A stretch of DNA of 64,000 nucleotides, taken from assembly GCF_011777495.1 (NCBI RefSeq), contig NZ_JAATJS010000005.1, positions 123,634 through 187,633 on the forward strand, in the 5' to 3' direction. The stretch is from Microvirga terricola. Lineage in GTDB: Bacteria; Pseudomonadota; Alphaproteobacteria; Rhizobiales; Beijerinckiaceae. Both the position numbers and the translations under genes were made by a program. Positions within the stretch are counted from its first letter, which is position 1. The number at the start of each line of letters is the position of its first letter. Shown here in pieces: positions 1 through 7,472 of this stretch. The notes beneath the pieces were generated by a model. It did no database searches. It saw only the letters and a program-made list of their open reading frames with translations, and had not been told where the DNA came from.

Positions 1-1
1 C

Positions 2-448
2 CTCAAAGCTCTGAACGGGCGGCTCAGCCTCGGGCTGGCGATGCTTCTCGCTGCCCCGGCTTTGCTCCTGGCCGCGTCTCCGGCGCGGGCAGACTTGCGC
101 CTGTGCAACATGACGTCGAGCCGGGTGGGAATCGCGCTGGGCTATCGCGATGGGCAAGGGTGGGTGACCGAAGGCTGGTGGAACCTCAATTCCCGCGGCT
201 GCGAGACCCTTCTGAAAGGGCAGCTCAGCGGCCGCTTCTACTATGTCTATGCCATCGATTATGACCGCGGTGGCGAGTGGAGCGGACGCTCCTTCATGTG
301 CACCCGCGAGCGGGAATTCACGATCCGCGGAACGGAAGATTGCCTCGCCAGAGGCTTTGATCGCAGCGGCTTCTTTGAAGTCGATACAGGTGAACAAAAG
401 AGCTGGACGATCCAGCTCACCGAAACGAACCGGCCAGGGGGGCCTTAA
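2..448 (+). CDS. DUF1036 family exported protein (5' end outside window)
   Basis: Small secreted or periplasmic protein of the DUF1036 family. Function is unknown. The mature part begins with LRLCNMTSSRVGIALGY and keeps the family's pattern of conserved cysteines and aromatic residues (CNMT, GCE, YVYAIDY, FMCT, DCL). A signal peptide ends at PARA. An ATG at 41 would give a signal peptide with no basic n-region. The frame stays open to the window edge and reads LKALNGRLSLGLA before that Met, so the true start is probably off the left edge. It sits 6 bases before pyk, and DUF1036-pyk adjacency is common in Hyphomicrobiales, so co-transcription is likely. Confidence 0.8.
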   Translation, partial: LKALNGRLSLGLAMLLAAPALLLAASPARADLRLCNMTSSRVGIALGYRDGQGWVTEGWWNLNSRGCETLLKGQLSGRFYYVYAIDYDRGGEWSGRSFMCTREREFTIRGTEDCLARGFDRSGFFEVDTGEQKSWTIQLTETNRPGGP

Positions 449-454
449 AAGACG

Positions 455-1891
455 ATGAGACGCGTTCGGCGTACGAAAATTCTCGCAACCTTGGGCCCGG
501 CGTCCGAGAACCCGGAAATGATCGCGAAGCTCTTTCAGGCGGGCGCAGACGTTTTTCGCCTGAACATGAGCCATCTGGCGCGCGAAAAGCTGCCCGAGCG
601 CGTCGAGATGATCCGCTCCGTCGAGGCGAAGTTCAAGCGGCCCATCGCCATCCTGGCCGACCTTCAGGGCCCGAAGCTGCGCGTCGGCACGTTTGAGGGC
701 GACAGCGCGATGCTCGTGAAGGGCCAGTCCTTCACGCTCGATGCCGACTCGACCCCCGGCAACGAGAAGCGCGTTTACCTGCCTCACCCGGAAATTCTGT
801 CGTCGCTTGAGGCGGGCCACACGATCCTCATCGACGACGGCAAGCTGCGGCTGCGCGTCAAAAGCGTGAAGAACGGCGCCGCAGTCACTGAAGTCGAGGT
901 CGCAGGCAAGATCTCGAACCGCAAGGGCGTGAGTTTGCCTGACACGGTGATCCCGGTCGCCGCCATGACCGACAAAGACCGCTCGGACCTCGAAGCTGCG
1001 CTCGATGCCGGCGTGGATTGGATCGCGTTGTCCTTCGTGCAGCGTCCGGAGGACGTGGCGGAAGTGAAGAAAGTGGCGCGCGGACGCGCGCTCGTCATGT
1101 CGAAGCTCGAGAAGCCGCAGGCCATCGCGCGGCTTGAAGAGATCGTGGAGATTTCCGACGCGGTCATGGTGGCGCGTGGCGATCTCGGCGTCGAGATGCC
1201 GCTCGAAAAGGTGCCCGGCATCCAGAAGCGCATCGTGCGCACCGCGCGCAGGTTCGGAAAGCCCGTCGTCGTCGCGACTCAGATGCTCGAATCGATGATC
1301 ACTGCGCCGGTGCCTACGCGCGCAGAGGTCTCGGACGTGGCGACCGCCGTCTTCGACGGCGCGGATGCGGTGATGCTCTCAGCCGAGAGCGCCTCCGGCC
1401 AGTACCCTGTGGAAGCGGTCACGACCATGAACCGGATCGCCGAAGAGATCGAGCAGGACCCGAGCTACTGGTCCATCCTCAAGACCCAAGGCTCTGCGCC
1501 GGAAGCGACGGGTTCCGACGCCATCGCAGCAGGCGCACACCAGATCGCTGACACGCTGCACGTGAAGACCATCACTGCCTGGACCTCCTCCGGCTCGACG
1601 GCCTTCCGCATTGCGCGCGAGCGTCCGAATTCGACCGTGGTGGCGCTGACCCCGAACCACAACACCGCACGCCGCCTGGCGCTGGTGTGGGGCGTGCATC
1701 CGATCCGCACGAAGGATGCGAGCGATGTCGACGACATGGCGTTCCGTGCCTGCAAGTTCGCGGTGCGCGAAGGCTTCTCGCAGGTCGGCGACCGCATCAT
1801 CGTCGTGGCCGGCGTCCCCTTCGGGACCCCGGGCGCGACCAACATGGTGCGCATCGCCTTCATCAGCCAGGAACACGCGGCGCAGGCCTAA
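455..1891 (+). CDS. pyk: Pyruvate kinase
   Basis: Converts phosphoenolpyruvate and ADP to pyruvate and ATP, the last step of glycolysis and the Entner-Doudoroff route, in the cytosol. The 478-residue length is normal. Visible motifs are KILATLGPAS at 8-17, the substrate-site RLNMSH at 35-40, ADLQGPK at 68-74, the metal/active-site ARGDLGVEMP around 240-249 and MLSAES around 307. The C-terminal allosteric domain is complete. The gene starts 6 bases after the DUF1036 stop and is followed by a strong intrinsic terminator. Confidence 0.97.
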   Translation: MRRVRRTKILATLGPASENPEMIAKLFQAGADVFRLNMSHLAREKLPERVEMIRSVEAKFKRPIAILADLQGPKLRVGTFEGDSAMLVKGQSFTLDADSTPGNEKRVYLPHPEILSSLEAGHTILIDDGKLRLRVKSVKNGAAVTEVEVAGKISNRKGVSLPDTVIPVAAMTDKDRSDLEAALDAGVDWIALSFVQRPEDVAEVKKVARGRALVMSKLEKPQAIARLEEIVEISDAVMVARGDLGVEMPLEKVPGIQKRIVRTARRFGKPVVVATQMLESMITAPVPTRAEVSDVATAVFDGADAVMLSAESASGQYPVEAVTTMNRIAEEIEQDPSYWSILKTQGSAPEATGSDAIAAGAHQIADTLHVKTITAWTSSGSTAFRIARERPNSTVVALTPNHNTARRLALVWGVHPIRTKDASDVDDMAFRACKFAVREGFSQVGDRIIVVAGVPFGTPGATNMVRIAFISQEHAAQA

Positions 1892-1914
1892 AAAGCAGGC
1901 GCGAGAACAAAGAA

Positions 1915-1950
1915 AAGCCCGGCGAGCGCTGCTCAGCCGGGCTTCTTTTT
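1915..1950 (+). terminator. Rho-independent terminator of pyk
   Basis: Perfect 9-bp stem AAGCCCGGC (1915-1923) / GCCGGGCTT (1936-1944), followed by CTTTTT. It lies 24 bases after the pyk stop codon on the same strand. Confidence 0.9.
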
Positions 1951-1972
1951 GCCTTGGGGCGTCAGGTCAGAG

Positions 1973-2068
1973 CATTTTCCGACGAAGTGGATACCGGTTC
2001 GGCGAAGAAAATGCGGCAATAACAATAAGATAGAGCACCCGATCTGATCCTGTCAGATCGGATGCTCT
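1973..2068. repeat. Dispersed intergenic palindromic repeat plus terminal hairpin
   Basis: The stretch from GAGCATTTTC at 1974 to GAAAATGC at about 2007-2014 has self-complementary ends around a GAAGTGGATACCGGTTCG core. I recognise this as a type of intergenic repeat common in Hyphomicrobiales genomes. It is followed by a 16-bp stem with one mismatch, AGAGCACCCGATCTGA (2032-2047) / 2053-2068, loop TCCTG. The hairpin reaches into the stop codon (2067-2069) of the minus-strand TPR gene and could end transcription from either side, although neither side has a long T-run. Confidence 0.6.
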
Positions 2069-2648
2069 AGAGATCGACCCCATCAACATCGTGATCGAGA
2101 TGCGACACGATGAGCTGCACCGTCGAGCTTTGCGGGTTCAGTTTGAGCGCGCGGCGATAGGCCTCCAGCGCGTGGGGCTTGTCGTCCGACGAGAGATAGA
2201 TGTGACCGAGGCCCGTCCACGCGCCGAAATGGCGCGGCTCCAGCTTCAGGGCCTGATAGAGATCGGCCATGGCGCCGACCGGATCGTCGAGCTGGTAGAA
2301 CACGATGGCGCGGCGATACCACGCCTCCGCCCAGCCGGGCTGAAGCGCGAGGACGCGGTCGAGAAGCTCGACCGAAAGCGGATAATCCTTCGCGTCGAAG
2401 GCGTCGGAGGCGCGGCTCAGCAAAAGATCGGCGGTATCGGAGCCGGAGCGCGCCCAACGGCGCTCGATCAGGGAGGTGATGCCGGTCGCCTCGTCTTCGC
2501 TTTGCGCCTTCGCGAGGCGGTCAAACAAATCGTCGAGAGTGGATGGGCGCGGCAGTGTCCGTGGTGCATGCGGCCGCGCGGTTTCCTGCGCGTGAAGCGG
2601 CGCGGACAGGATCAACGAAGCGGTCAAAAGGCACGCAAAAAAGCGCAT
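2067..2648 (-). CDS. TPR-repeat exported protein
   Basis: 193-residue protein with an N-terminal signal peptide (MRFFACLLTASLILSAPLHAQ), so periplasmic or secreted. The C-terminal half holds about three tetratricopeptide repeats, for example DYPLSVELLDRVLALQPGW, GAMADLYQALKLEPRHFGAW and HALEAYRRALKLNPQ, which normally mediate protein-protein contacts. No enzymatic domain is visible. The start codon (2646-2648) lies inside the left arm of the hairpin at 2643-2676, and no Shine-Dalgarno sequence is visible upstream. The start is still preferred because it opens the signal peptide exactly. It is downstream of rpmJ on the same strand. Confidence 0.85.
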   Translation of the reverse strand: MRFFACLLTASLILSAPLHAQETARPHAPRTLPRPSTLDDLFDRLAKAQSEDEATGITSLIERRWARSGSDTADLLLSRASDAFDAKDYPLSVELLDRVLALQPGWAEAWYRRAIVFYQLDDPVGAMADLYQALKLEPRHFGAWTGLGHIYLSSDDKPHALEAYRRALKLNPQSSTVQLIVSHLDHDVDGVDL

Positions 2649-2676
2649 GCCGGGATTCTAAGATCCCGGCATGCGC
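2637..2676 (-). terminator. Intrinsic terminator of rpmJ overlapping the next start codon
   Basis: Perfect 14-bp inverted repeat GCGCATGCCGGGAT (2643-2656) / ATCCCGGCATGCGC (2663-2676) with a 6-base loop. On the minus strand it is followed directly by six T (2642-2637). It lies 42 bases after the rpmJ stop. Its distal arm holds the ATG of the TPR gene, and the T-run encodes Phe3-Phe4 of that protein. Confidence 0.85.
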
Positions 2677-2717
2677 CGTCAATTCATAAAAACGTGCGGC
2701 CAAAGCCGCAGCGCAGC

Positions 2718-2843
2718 TTAGCCCTGACGAGCCTTGTAGCGCTTCTGCGTCTTGTTGATGATGTAGACGCGGCCCTTACGACGAACCAGCTGGTTGTCGC
2801 GGTGACGACCGCGGATCGACTTCAACGAGTTACGGATCTTCAT
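2718..2843 (-). CDS. rpmJ: 50S ribosomal protein bL36
   Basis: 41-residue basic ribosomal protein (begins [16 protein letters not shown], ends [11 protein letters not shown]). It binds 23S rRNA in the large subunit. It belongs to the form without the zinc-binding CxxC/CxxxxH residues that is usual in alphaproteobacteria. ATG is at 2841-2843 and TAA at 2718-2720. An AGGAG-type ribosome site lies just upstream (complement of ctcctg at 2852-2857). It is monocistronic between tRNA-Val and a strong terminator. Confidence 0.95.
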   Translation of the reverse strand: MKIRNSLKSIRGRHRDNQLVRRKGRVYIINKTQKRYKARQG

Positions 2844-2885
2844 ATCCGGTCTCCTGCGGCCCTCGGGGAGGCCGGAAAAAGCAAA

Positions 2886-2960
<75 letters not shown>

Positions 2961-3051
2961 GGGAAACGGTGACTTTCGAAGCCCCGCTTCACGCGTGGAG
3001 GGCGATATACCCACAAGCGGCCGGAGACGCAAGCGGGAGCCCTCACCTTTT

Positions 3052-3408
3052 TTAGGCCGCCATCAATTTATCGACCTCGTTGACGAGATCGCGCAGGTGG
3101 AACGGCTTGGACAGAACCTTGGCATCCTTGGGAGCCTGGGAATCCGGGTTCAGGGCAACGGCGGCAAAGCCGGTGATGAACATGATCTTGAGATCGGGAT
3201 CGAGCTCGGTCGCCTTGCGAGCCAGCTCGATTCCATCCATCTCGGGCATGACGATATCGGTCAGGAGCAGCTCGAAGGGCTCTTCGCGAAGCCGGTTATA
3301 GGCAGAAAGGCCGTTGTCGAACTGAGCCACTTCATAGCCCGCGTTCTCCAGCGCCTTCACGAGAAAGCGTCGCATATCGTTGTCGTCTTCGGCGAGAAGG
3401 ATCTTCAT
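3052..3408 (-). CDS. cpdR: Single-domain response regulator CpdR
   Basis: 118-residue stand-alone receiver domain matching CpdR, which in alphaproteobacteria is phosphorylated through the CckA-ChpT relay and, when unphosphorylated, primes ClpXP to degrade cell-cycle proteins. Visible residues are the acidic pair Asp8-Asp9 (LLAEDD), the phosphoacceptor Asp51 (LLTDIVMPEMDG), Thr79 (MFITG) and Lys101 (SKPFHL). The C-terminus is LMAA. There is no output domain. The ATG at 3406-3408 gives the family length. An in-frame upstream extension to 3567 is unlike the family and was not used. Confidence 0.9.
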   Translation of the reverse strand: MKILLAEDDNDMRRFLVKALENAGYEVAQFDNGLSAYNRLREEPFELLLTDIVMPEMDGIELARKATELDPDLKIMFITGFAAVALNPDSQAPKDAKVLSKPFHLRDLVNEVDKLMAA

Positions 3409-3575
3409 CGGCTGCCGGCCCCCGAGGTTGTGGCGATTGTATTCAACTTTCATGAGGCTTCGCGGTAAATAAGCCGTGAAAGAACGCCGCGGAGACCGGA
3501 CGATATGACCATGGACAGATCGAAAGGCCGCCTTACACTGTCCAAACCCGTGTTTTTTTAAAGCCATCGCCCCTG

Positions 3576-4466
3576 ATGCGGCCCATCATCGCCGACGAAT
3601 TCGAGCCTCCGTTCACCGTCTCCGAGCCGCCGAGCCAGACGATTCCGTTCGTCTTCAACGTGCCTCATGCCGGTGCGGTCTATCCGGCCTCGTTCCTAGC
3701 CCAATCGCGGCTCGATTCCGTGGCGCTACGGCGCTCGGAAGATGCCTTCGTCGATGAATTATTCGCCTGCGCCGTGGGCCTTGGCGCCCCGCTGATGGCG
3801 GCCCGCTTCCCCCGCGCCTATCTGGATCTGAACCGGGAGCCCTATGAGCTCGATTCCCGCATGTTCGACGGACGGCTGCCGCCTTTCGCCAATACCCGCT
3901 CCATGCGGGTCGCAGGGGGATTAGGCACAATTCCCCGTATCGTTGCCGACGGGCAGGAGATTTATGCCAGGCGCATCCCTATCGAGGAGGCACTTCACCG
4001 GATCGAGTGGCTCTACAAGCCCTATCACCGCATGCTGCGCCAGCTGATCCGCCGCACGGCCCAGACTTTCGGCCAAGCCATCCTCATCGATTGCCATTCG
4101 ATGCCCTCCAGCAGCGTCAGCCGTGAGGACGGGGCGAAGGCGGATATCGTCTTGGGCGACCGCTACGGCACGAGTTGCTCACCCTTCCTGATCGAGCTGG
4201 TGGAAGCCGCCATGCGCGGCCGGGGCTACACGGTGGTCCGCAACAAGCCTTATGCGGGCGGCTTCATCACCGAGCATTACGGCGAACCGGCGCTCGGGCG
4301 CCACGCTTTGCAGATCGAGATCAACCGGGCGCTCTATATGGAAGAGCGGAACATGGACAAGAAGCCAGCCTTCGCGGTGCTGGCGGACGATATCGCTCAC
4401 GCCTTCGCTCAGGTCATCACGGATCTCGCGGGCGACGGCACGCCTCAGCAAATCGCAGCGGAATAG
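3576..4466 (+). CDS. N-formylglutamate amidohydrolase family protein
   Basis: 296-residue member of the N-formylglutamate amidohydrolase (FGase) family. Characterised members hydrolyse N-formyl-L-glutamate to formate and glutamate. Family signatures visible are FNVPHAGAVYP near the N-terminus, DLNREPYELD, the metal-site-like DCHSMPS and the C-terminal EINRALYM. No hut gene is nearby, so a role in histidine degradation is not supported by context. The true substrate may be another formyl or acyl amino acid. Divergent from cpdR. Confidence 0.87.
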   Translation: MRPIIADEFEPPFTVSEPPSQTIPFVFNVPHAGAVYPASFLAQSRLDSVALRRSEDAFVDELFACAVGLGAPLMAARFPRAYLDLNREPYELDSRMFDGRLPPFANTRSMRVAGGLGTIPRIVADGQEIYARRIPIEEALHRIEWLYKPYHRMLRQLIRRTAQTFGQAILIDCHSMPSSSVSREDGAKADIVLGDRYGTSCSPFLIELVEAAMRGRGYTVVRNKPYAGGFITEHYGEPALGRHALQIEINRALYMEERNMDKKPAFAVLADDIAHAFAQVITDLAGDGTPQQIAAE

Positions 4467-4484
4467 TCCCTAAACCCTGCCCGT

Positions 4485-4580
4485 TAAAAGAAAAAAGGCC
4501 GCTGTTGCCAGCGGCCCGAAGTTTAGGGAGGAAACGCCCAAGAAGGGCTACGATACGGCGACGCCATCGCCATATCGCAC
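4485..4580 (-). ncRNA. mmgR: Probable alpha-r8 / MmgR-type trans-acting small RNA
   Basis: Minus-strand RNA of about 95 nt with three parts. First is a 5' hairpin with 10-bp arms (4567-4576 / 4552-4561). Second is an unpaired stretch holding GTTTCCTCCCTAAAC (4521-4535), an anti-Shine-Dalgarno-like motif that I recall as the signature of the alpha-r8 family. Third is an intrinsic terminator GGCCGCTG/CAGCGGCC (4497-4516) followed by TTTTTTCTTTT. A candidate promoter lies upstream: -35 TTGCAA (4608-4613), 16-base spacer, -10 TAAATT (4586-4591), putting the start near 4579. MmgR in Sinorhizobium meliloti limits polyhydroxybutyrate accumulation. The target here is not known. Family assignment rests on remembered motifs, not a search. 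Confidence 0.65.
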
Positions 4581-4898
4581 TGCACAATTTACACCGCGCC
4601 GCACCATTTGCAACAGTAAATCTGCGTTTTGTTATGCACAAAATGCATGTCTGATCGGATTGAGGCCGATGGCACCGCCCAAACAGCAAGGCTCCGGATC
4701 AGAATCTCTGCCGGGCCGGCAAAATTGAGGAAAAGCATCCTCGGCGCGGAACGAGATCGCGGCAGCATCGCCTGCCGAGGTCCTCTCTCCACGCCAAAAG
4801 TCGGAGAGAGCCCGTCGTCCGACGAGAATCGCTTGCTGTGCAAGGAGCGGTTGATAAAAGCGGGGCACGGCCAGCCAGCGGACAAGGATCGGGGCGAC

Positions 4899-5681
4899 AT
4901 GGGGCTCATCGACTTCAAGCAATTCGTCAATGAACTCGCGACCCTGTCGGGGCAGGCGATCCTGCCGTTCTTCCGCACGGCCATCGCCTCCGAGGACAAG
5001 TCGCGCGGTGGCGCCTTCGACCCGGTGACGGAAGCCGACCGGGCGAGCGAGGCGACCATGCGCCAGCTCATCAAGCGCACCTTCCCGACCCACGGCATCA
5101 TCGGCGAGGAATTCGGCTCCGAACAGCCGGATGCGGAATATGTCTGGGTGCTCGACCCCATCGACGGCACCCGCGCCTTCATTTCGGGCCTTCCCACCTG
5201 GGGCACGCTGATCGGCCTGAACCATCGCGGGCGGCCGGTCTTCGGCATGATGCATCAGCCGTTCACGGGCGAACGCTTCTTCGGCGACGGCGGCAGCGCG
5301 ACCTATCGCGGACCCGGCGGGGAGCGGAAACTCATGACGCGGCGTTGCGCTTCGCTGAAAGATGCCATCATTTCCACCACGAGCCCGAAGCTCTTCGCGG
5401 GCGAAGAACTGCGCGCCTATGACCGCGTGGAGAGCGTCGCCCGCCTCGCCCGTTATGGCTGCGATTGCTATGCCTATTGCATGCTGGCCGCCGGACACAT
5501 CGACCTCGTGGTCGAGTCCGGCCTGAAGCCCTACGACATCGTGGCGCTGATCCCGATCATCGAGGGAGCGGGCGGCATTGTCACCGCCTGGGACGGCGGG
5601 TCAGCGGCCAATGGCGGCCGCATCGTCGCCGCCGGCGACCGCCGCGTCCATGCCGCCGCCGTCGAGCTGCTCAGCCGCTGA
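4899..5681 (+). CDS. hisN: Histidinol-phosphatase (inositol-monophosphatase type)
   Basis: 260-residue Mg-dependent phosphatase of the inositol monophosphatase superfamily, closest in sequence style to HisN, which dephosphorylates L-histidinol phosphate in histidine synthesis. Metal-site motifs are GEEFG at about 69, LDPIDGT at about 85-91 and PYDIVALIPIIEGAGG near the C-terminus. The ATG at 4899 opens the conserved protein. The frame is open further upstream, but that part overlaps the sRNA promoter and looks non-coding. The last 81 bases overlap the convergent hydrolase gene. Confidence 0.85.
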   Translation: MGLIDFKQFVNELATLSGQAILPFFRTAIASEDKSRGGAFDPVTEADRASEATMRQLIKRTFPTHGIIGEEFGSEQPDAEYVWVLDPIDGTRAFISGLPTWGTLIGLNHRGRPVFGMMHQPFTGERFFGDGGSATYRGPGGERKLMTRRCASLKDAIISTTSPKLFAGEELRAYDRVESVARLARYGCDCYAYCMLAAGHIDLVVESGLKPYDIVALIPIIEGAGGIVTAWDGGSAANGGRIVAAGDRRVHAAAVELLSR

Positions 5682-6659
5682 GTCCGCAAGGCCCCTCGCG
5701 GCCCGAGACGTCTCGGACGACCCTGGAATGAAGGCGTCGAAGGCAACCCAGAAGAGTTCTCGGATCTCGTCCTTCTCCATCATGATCTCGTGGCGTGCGC
5801 CCGGAAGCACGATGGCGTGGCCGGATTTCAGCCGGGCCGAAAAACGTTCAATAGCCGGCGTGGAGCAGACCCGGTCGTCACCTCCTGCGATGACCAGGGT
5901 CGGCAGGCGAATCTTCAGGCCGTAGCGCGGATCGGTGAAGCGCTTCATGAAACGGAAGGCGGAAACGAGCCATGCGTTCGTCGGCGCGCCGACGGCTCCA
6001 TCCCCGACGGCACGGGCGGTTTCGGCGTTGCGGGCATAGCGCACCGGATCGCTGGTGAGACGGTTGTCCTTGAAGGGCATGGTGGCAATGGAGGTCGCGC
6101 CGCCGCCCGGAACATAGGACTTGCCGAAACCGAGATATTTCAGGACCCAGGCCACCCAGCTTGCCGCGTGCGGATACTTGATGATCGAGAGGCTGATCAT
6201 CGGCGCCGCGGCAACGAGTCTTTGGAAGGGCAGCCACCCCTCATGAGCCGCGTGCAGCGCAATCGCACCGCCCATGGAATGGGCCAGGGCGAAATGGGGC
6301 TCCGGCATAGCTTTCAGAACCTTATCGTGGACCGCTTCCAGATCGAGGCGGTAATCGGCAAAGCGCCGAACATGTCCTTTGCGCGGGTCCTTGACCTCAC
6401 GGCCTGACAGGCCCTGCCCGCGCCAGTCGAAGGTGGCAACCGCAAAGCCCCGCCGGCGCAACTCGCTAATCACCTCAAAGTATTTTTCGATGAATTCCGC
6501 CCGGCCTTGCAGGATACAGACCGTCCCCTTGGGCTTCTCCCCGCCCTCAGGCATCCAGGTCGCCGCGCGCAGGTTGAACCCGTCGCGGGCGGCAATGTGC
6601 AGGAGCGTCGGCTCGGGCGGAACGGGATTGTCGGGTGTTTCGAAGAACTGCACGGCCAC
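5601..6659 (-). CDS. Alpha/beta hydrolase, lysophospholipase-like
   Basis: Serine hydrolase of the monoacylglycerol lipase/PldB-like group (Hydrolase_4). Visible are the oxyanion region ILQGRAEFIEKY, the nucleophile elbow AHSMGG (Ser about residue 128), the acid residue in GGDDRVC and His in GARHEIMME. The homologous part begins at about QFFETPDNPVPPEP. The GTG at 6657-6659 is therefore preferred. The longest frame runs to a TTG at 6746, but that part has no similarity I recognise and would run into the heat-shock leader on the other strand. The C-terminal 27 codons overlap hisN in convergent orientation and are low-complexity, so they may be dispensable. Confidence 0.8.
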   Translation of the reverse strand: MAVQFFETPDNPVPPEPTLLHIAARDGFNLRAATWMPEGGEKPKGTVCILQGRAEFIEKYFEVISELRRRGFAVATFDWRGQGLSGREVKDPRKGHVRRFADYRLDLEAVHDKVLKAMPEPHFALAHSMGGAIALHAAHEGWLPFQRLVAAAPMISLSIIKYPHAASWVAWVLKYLGFGKSYVPGGGATSIATMPFKDNRLTSDPVRYARNAETARAVGDGAVGAPTNAWLVSAFRFMKRFTDPRYGLKIRLPTLVIAGGDDRVCSTPAIERFSARLKSGHAIVLPGARHEIMMEKDEIRELFWVAFDAFIPGSSETSRAARGLADSAAEQLDGGGMDAAVAGGDDAAAIGR

Positions 6660-6749
6660 GCATCCCGCACCGGTAAAGACCACGCATTTATAGGGCTTTT
6701 TCAGAAGCCTCACGAGCCTCTTGAAAGAAAAAAGGCCTCTTCCCAAATA

Positions 6750-6838
6750 AAAGTTGTGCCGGCCGCGACGGCGGCACGAACCTTGATCCAGCCTGTCACG
6801 GTGGATCGATCAGCATGTTGCTCACAGGAGGATATGCC
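6750..6838 (+). promoter_or_regulatory. ROSE-type RNA thermometer in the hsp20 leader
   Basis: The leader folds into successive hairpins: GTGCC/GGCAC (6756-6777), GATCCA/TGGATC (6785-6807) and a last one closed by GCAT/ATGC (6813-6837). The last hairpin opposes TTGCTC to the ribosome site AGGAGG (6826-6831). A TTGCT stretch facing the Shine-Dalgarno with a G opposite a G is the hallmark of ROSE elements, which block translation at normal temperature and melt on heat shock. It lies directly before the hsp20 start codon. Confidence 0.75.
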
Positions 6839-7297
6839 ATGCGACAGTTTGATCTTGCTCCCCTTTACCGCAACACGGTCGGCTTCGACCGTCTTTTCTC
6901 GATGCTCGACCAGTTTGTTGGCGTCGATGCGGCTCCGAGTTACCCGCCTTACAACATCGAGCGCACCGGCGAGAATGCTTACCGCATCTCGGTCGCGGTA
7001 GCCGGCTTCACCGAGCGCGACCTCGCGATCGAAGTGAAGGAAAACACCCTTGCCGTCCGAGGCGAGCGGCAGCCTGGTGAGGGCGCCAAGTCCGACGTGC
7101 TCTACCAGGGCATCGCCGCGCGCAGCTTCGAGCGGCGCTTTCAGCTGGCGGACGGCGTTCAGGTCCTTGGCGCGGCCCTTGAGAATGGCCTGCTGCACAT
7201 TGACCTCGTGCGCGAGATCCCCGAGGCGAAGAAGCCGAAACTCATCCCGATCGCGGCTGGCGGCGGCCAGACCATCGAGGCCCGCAAGGCCGCGTAA
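6839..7297 (+). CDS. Small heat-shock protein, Hsp20 family
   Basis: 152-residue alpha-crystallin-domain chaperone (IbpA/HspH-like) that binds unfolding proteins without ATP. The crystallin domain runs from about residue 35 to 130 and includes YRISVAVAGFTERDLAIEVKE, LAVRGER, the FERRFQLADGV strand and the G-x-L motif LENGLLHIDL. The ATG at 6839 has a perfect AGGAGG seven bases upstream, preferred over an upstream TTG. The ROSE leader implies heat control of translation. A strong terminator follows. Confidence 0.93.
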   Translation: MRQFDLAPLYRNTVGFDRLFSMLDQFVGVDAAPSYPPYNIERTGENAYRISVAVAGFTERDLAIEVKENTLAVRGERQPGEGAKSDVLYQGIAARSFERRFQLADGVQVLGAALENGLLHIDLVREIPEAKKPKLIPIAAGGGQTIEARKAA

Positions 7298-7323
7298 CGC
7301 CTTCGCTTCGCCCATAAATAAAG

Positions 7324-7354
7324 AGCGCCCCGGTTTGGCCGGGGCGCTTTTTTG
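7324..7354 (+). terminator. Rho-independent terminator of hsp20
   Basis: Perfect 10-bp stem AGCGCCCCGG (7324-7333) / CCGGGGCGCT (7339-7348), then a run of T. It is 27 bases after the hsp20 stop. Confidence 0.93.
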
Positions 7355-7472
7355 TTTTTGGAAACCTGGTCCTTCAAGGTCCCGAGGGGGCTTTGGAGGA
7401 TGCCCCTTTTCGGCCACCAGTTTCGGAGCGGAGTGATCGACCGAGAATGCGGCACCGATAGGGCAAGACCCG

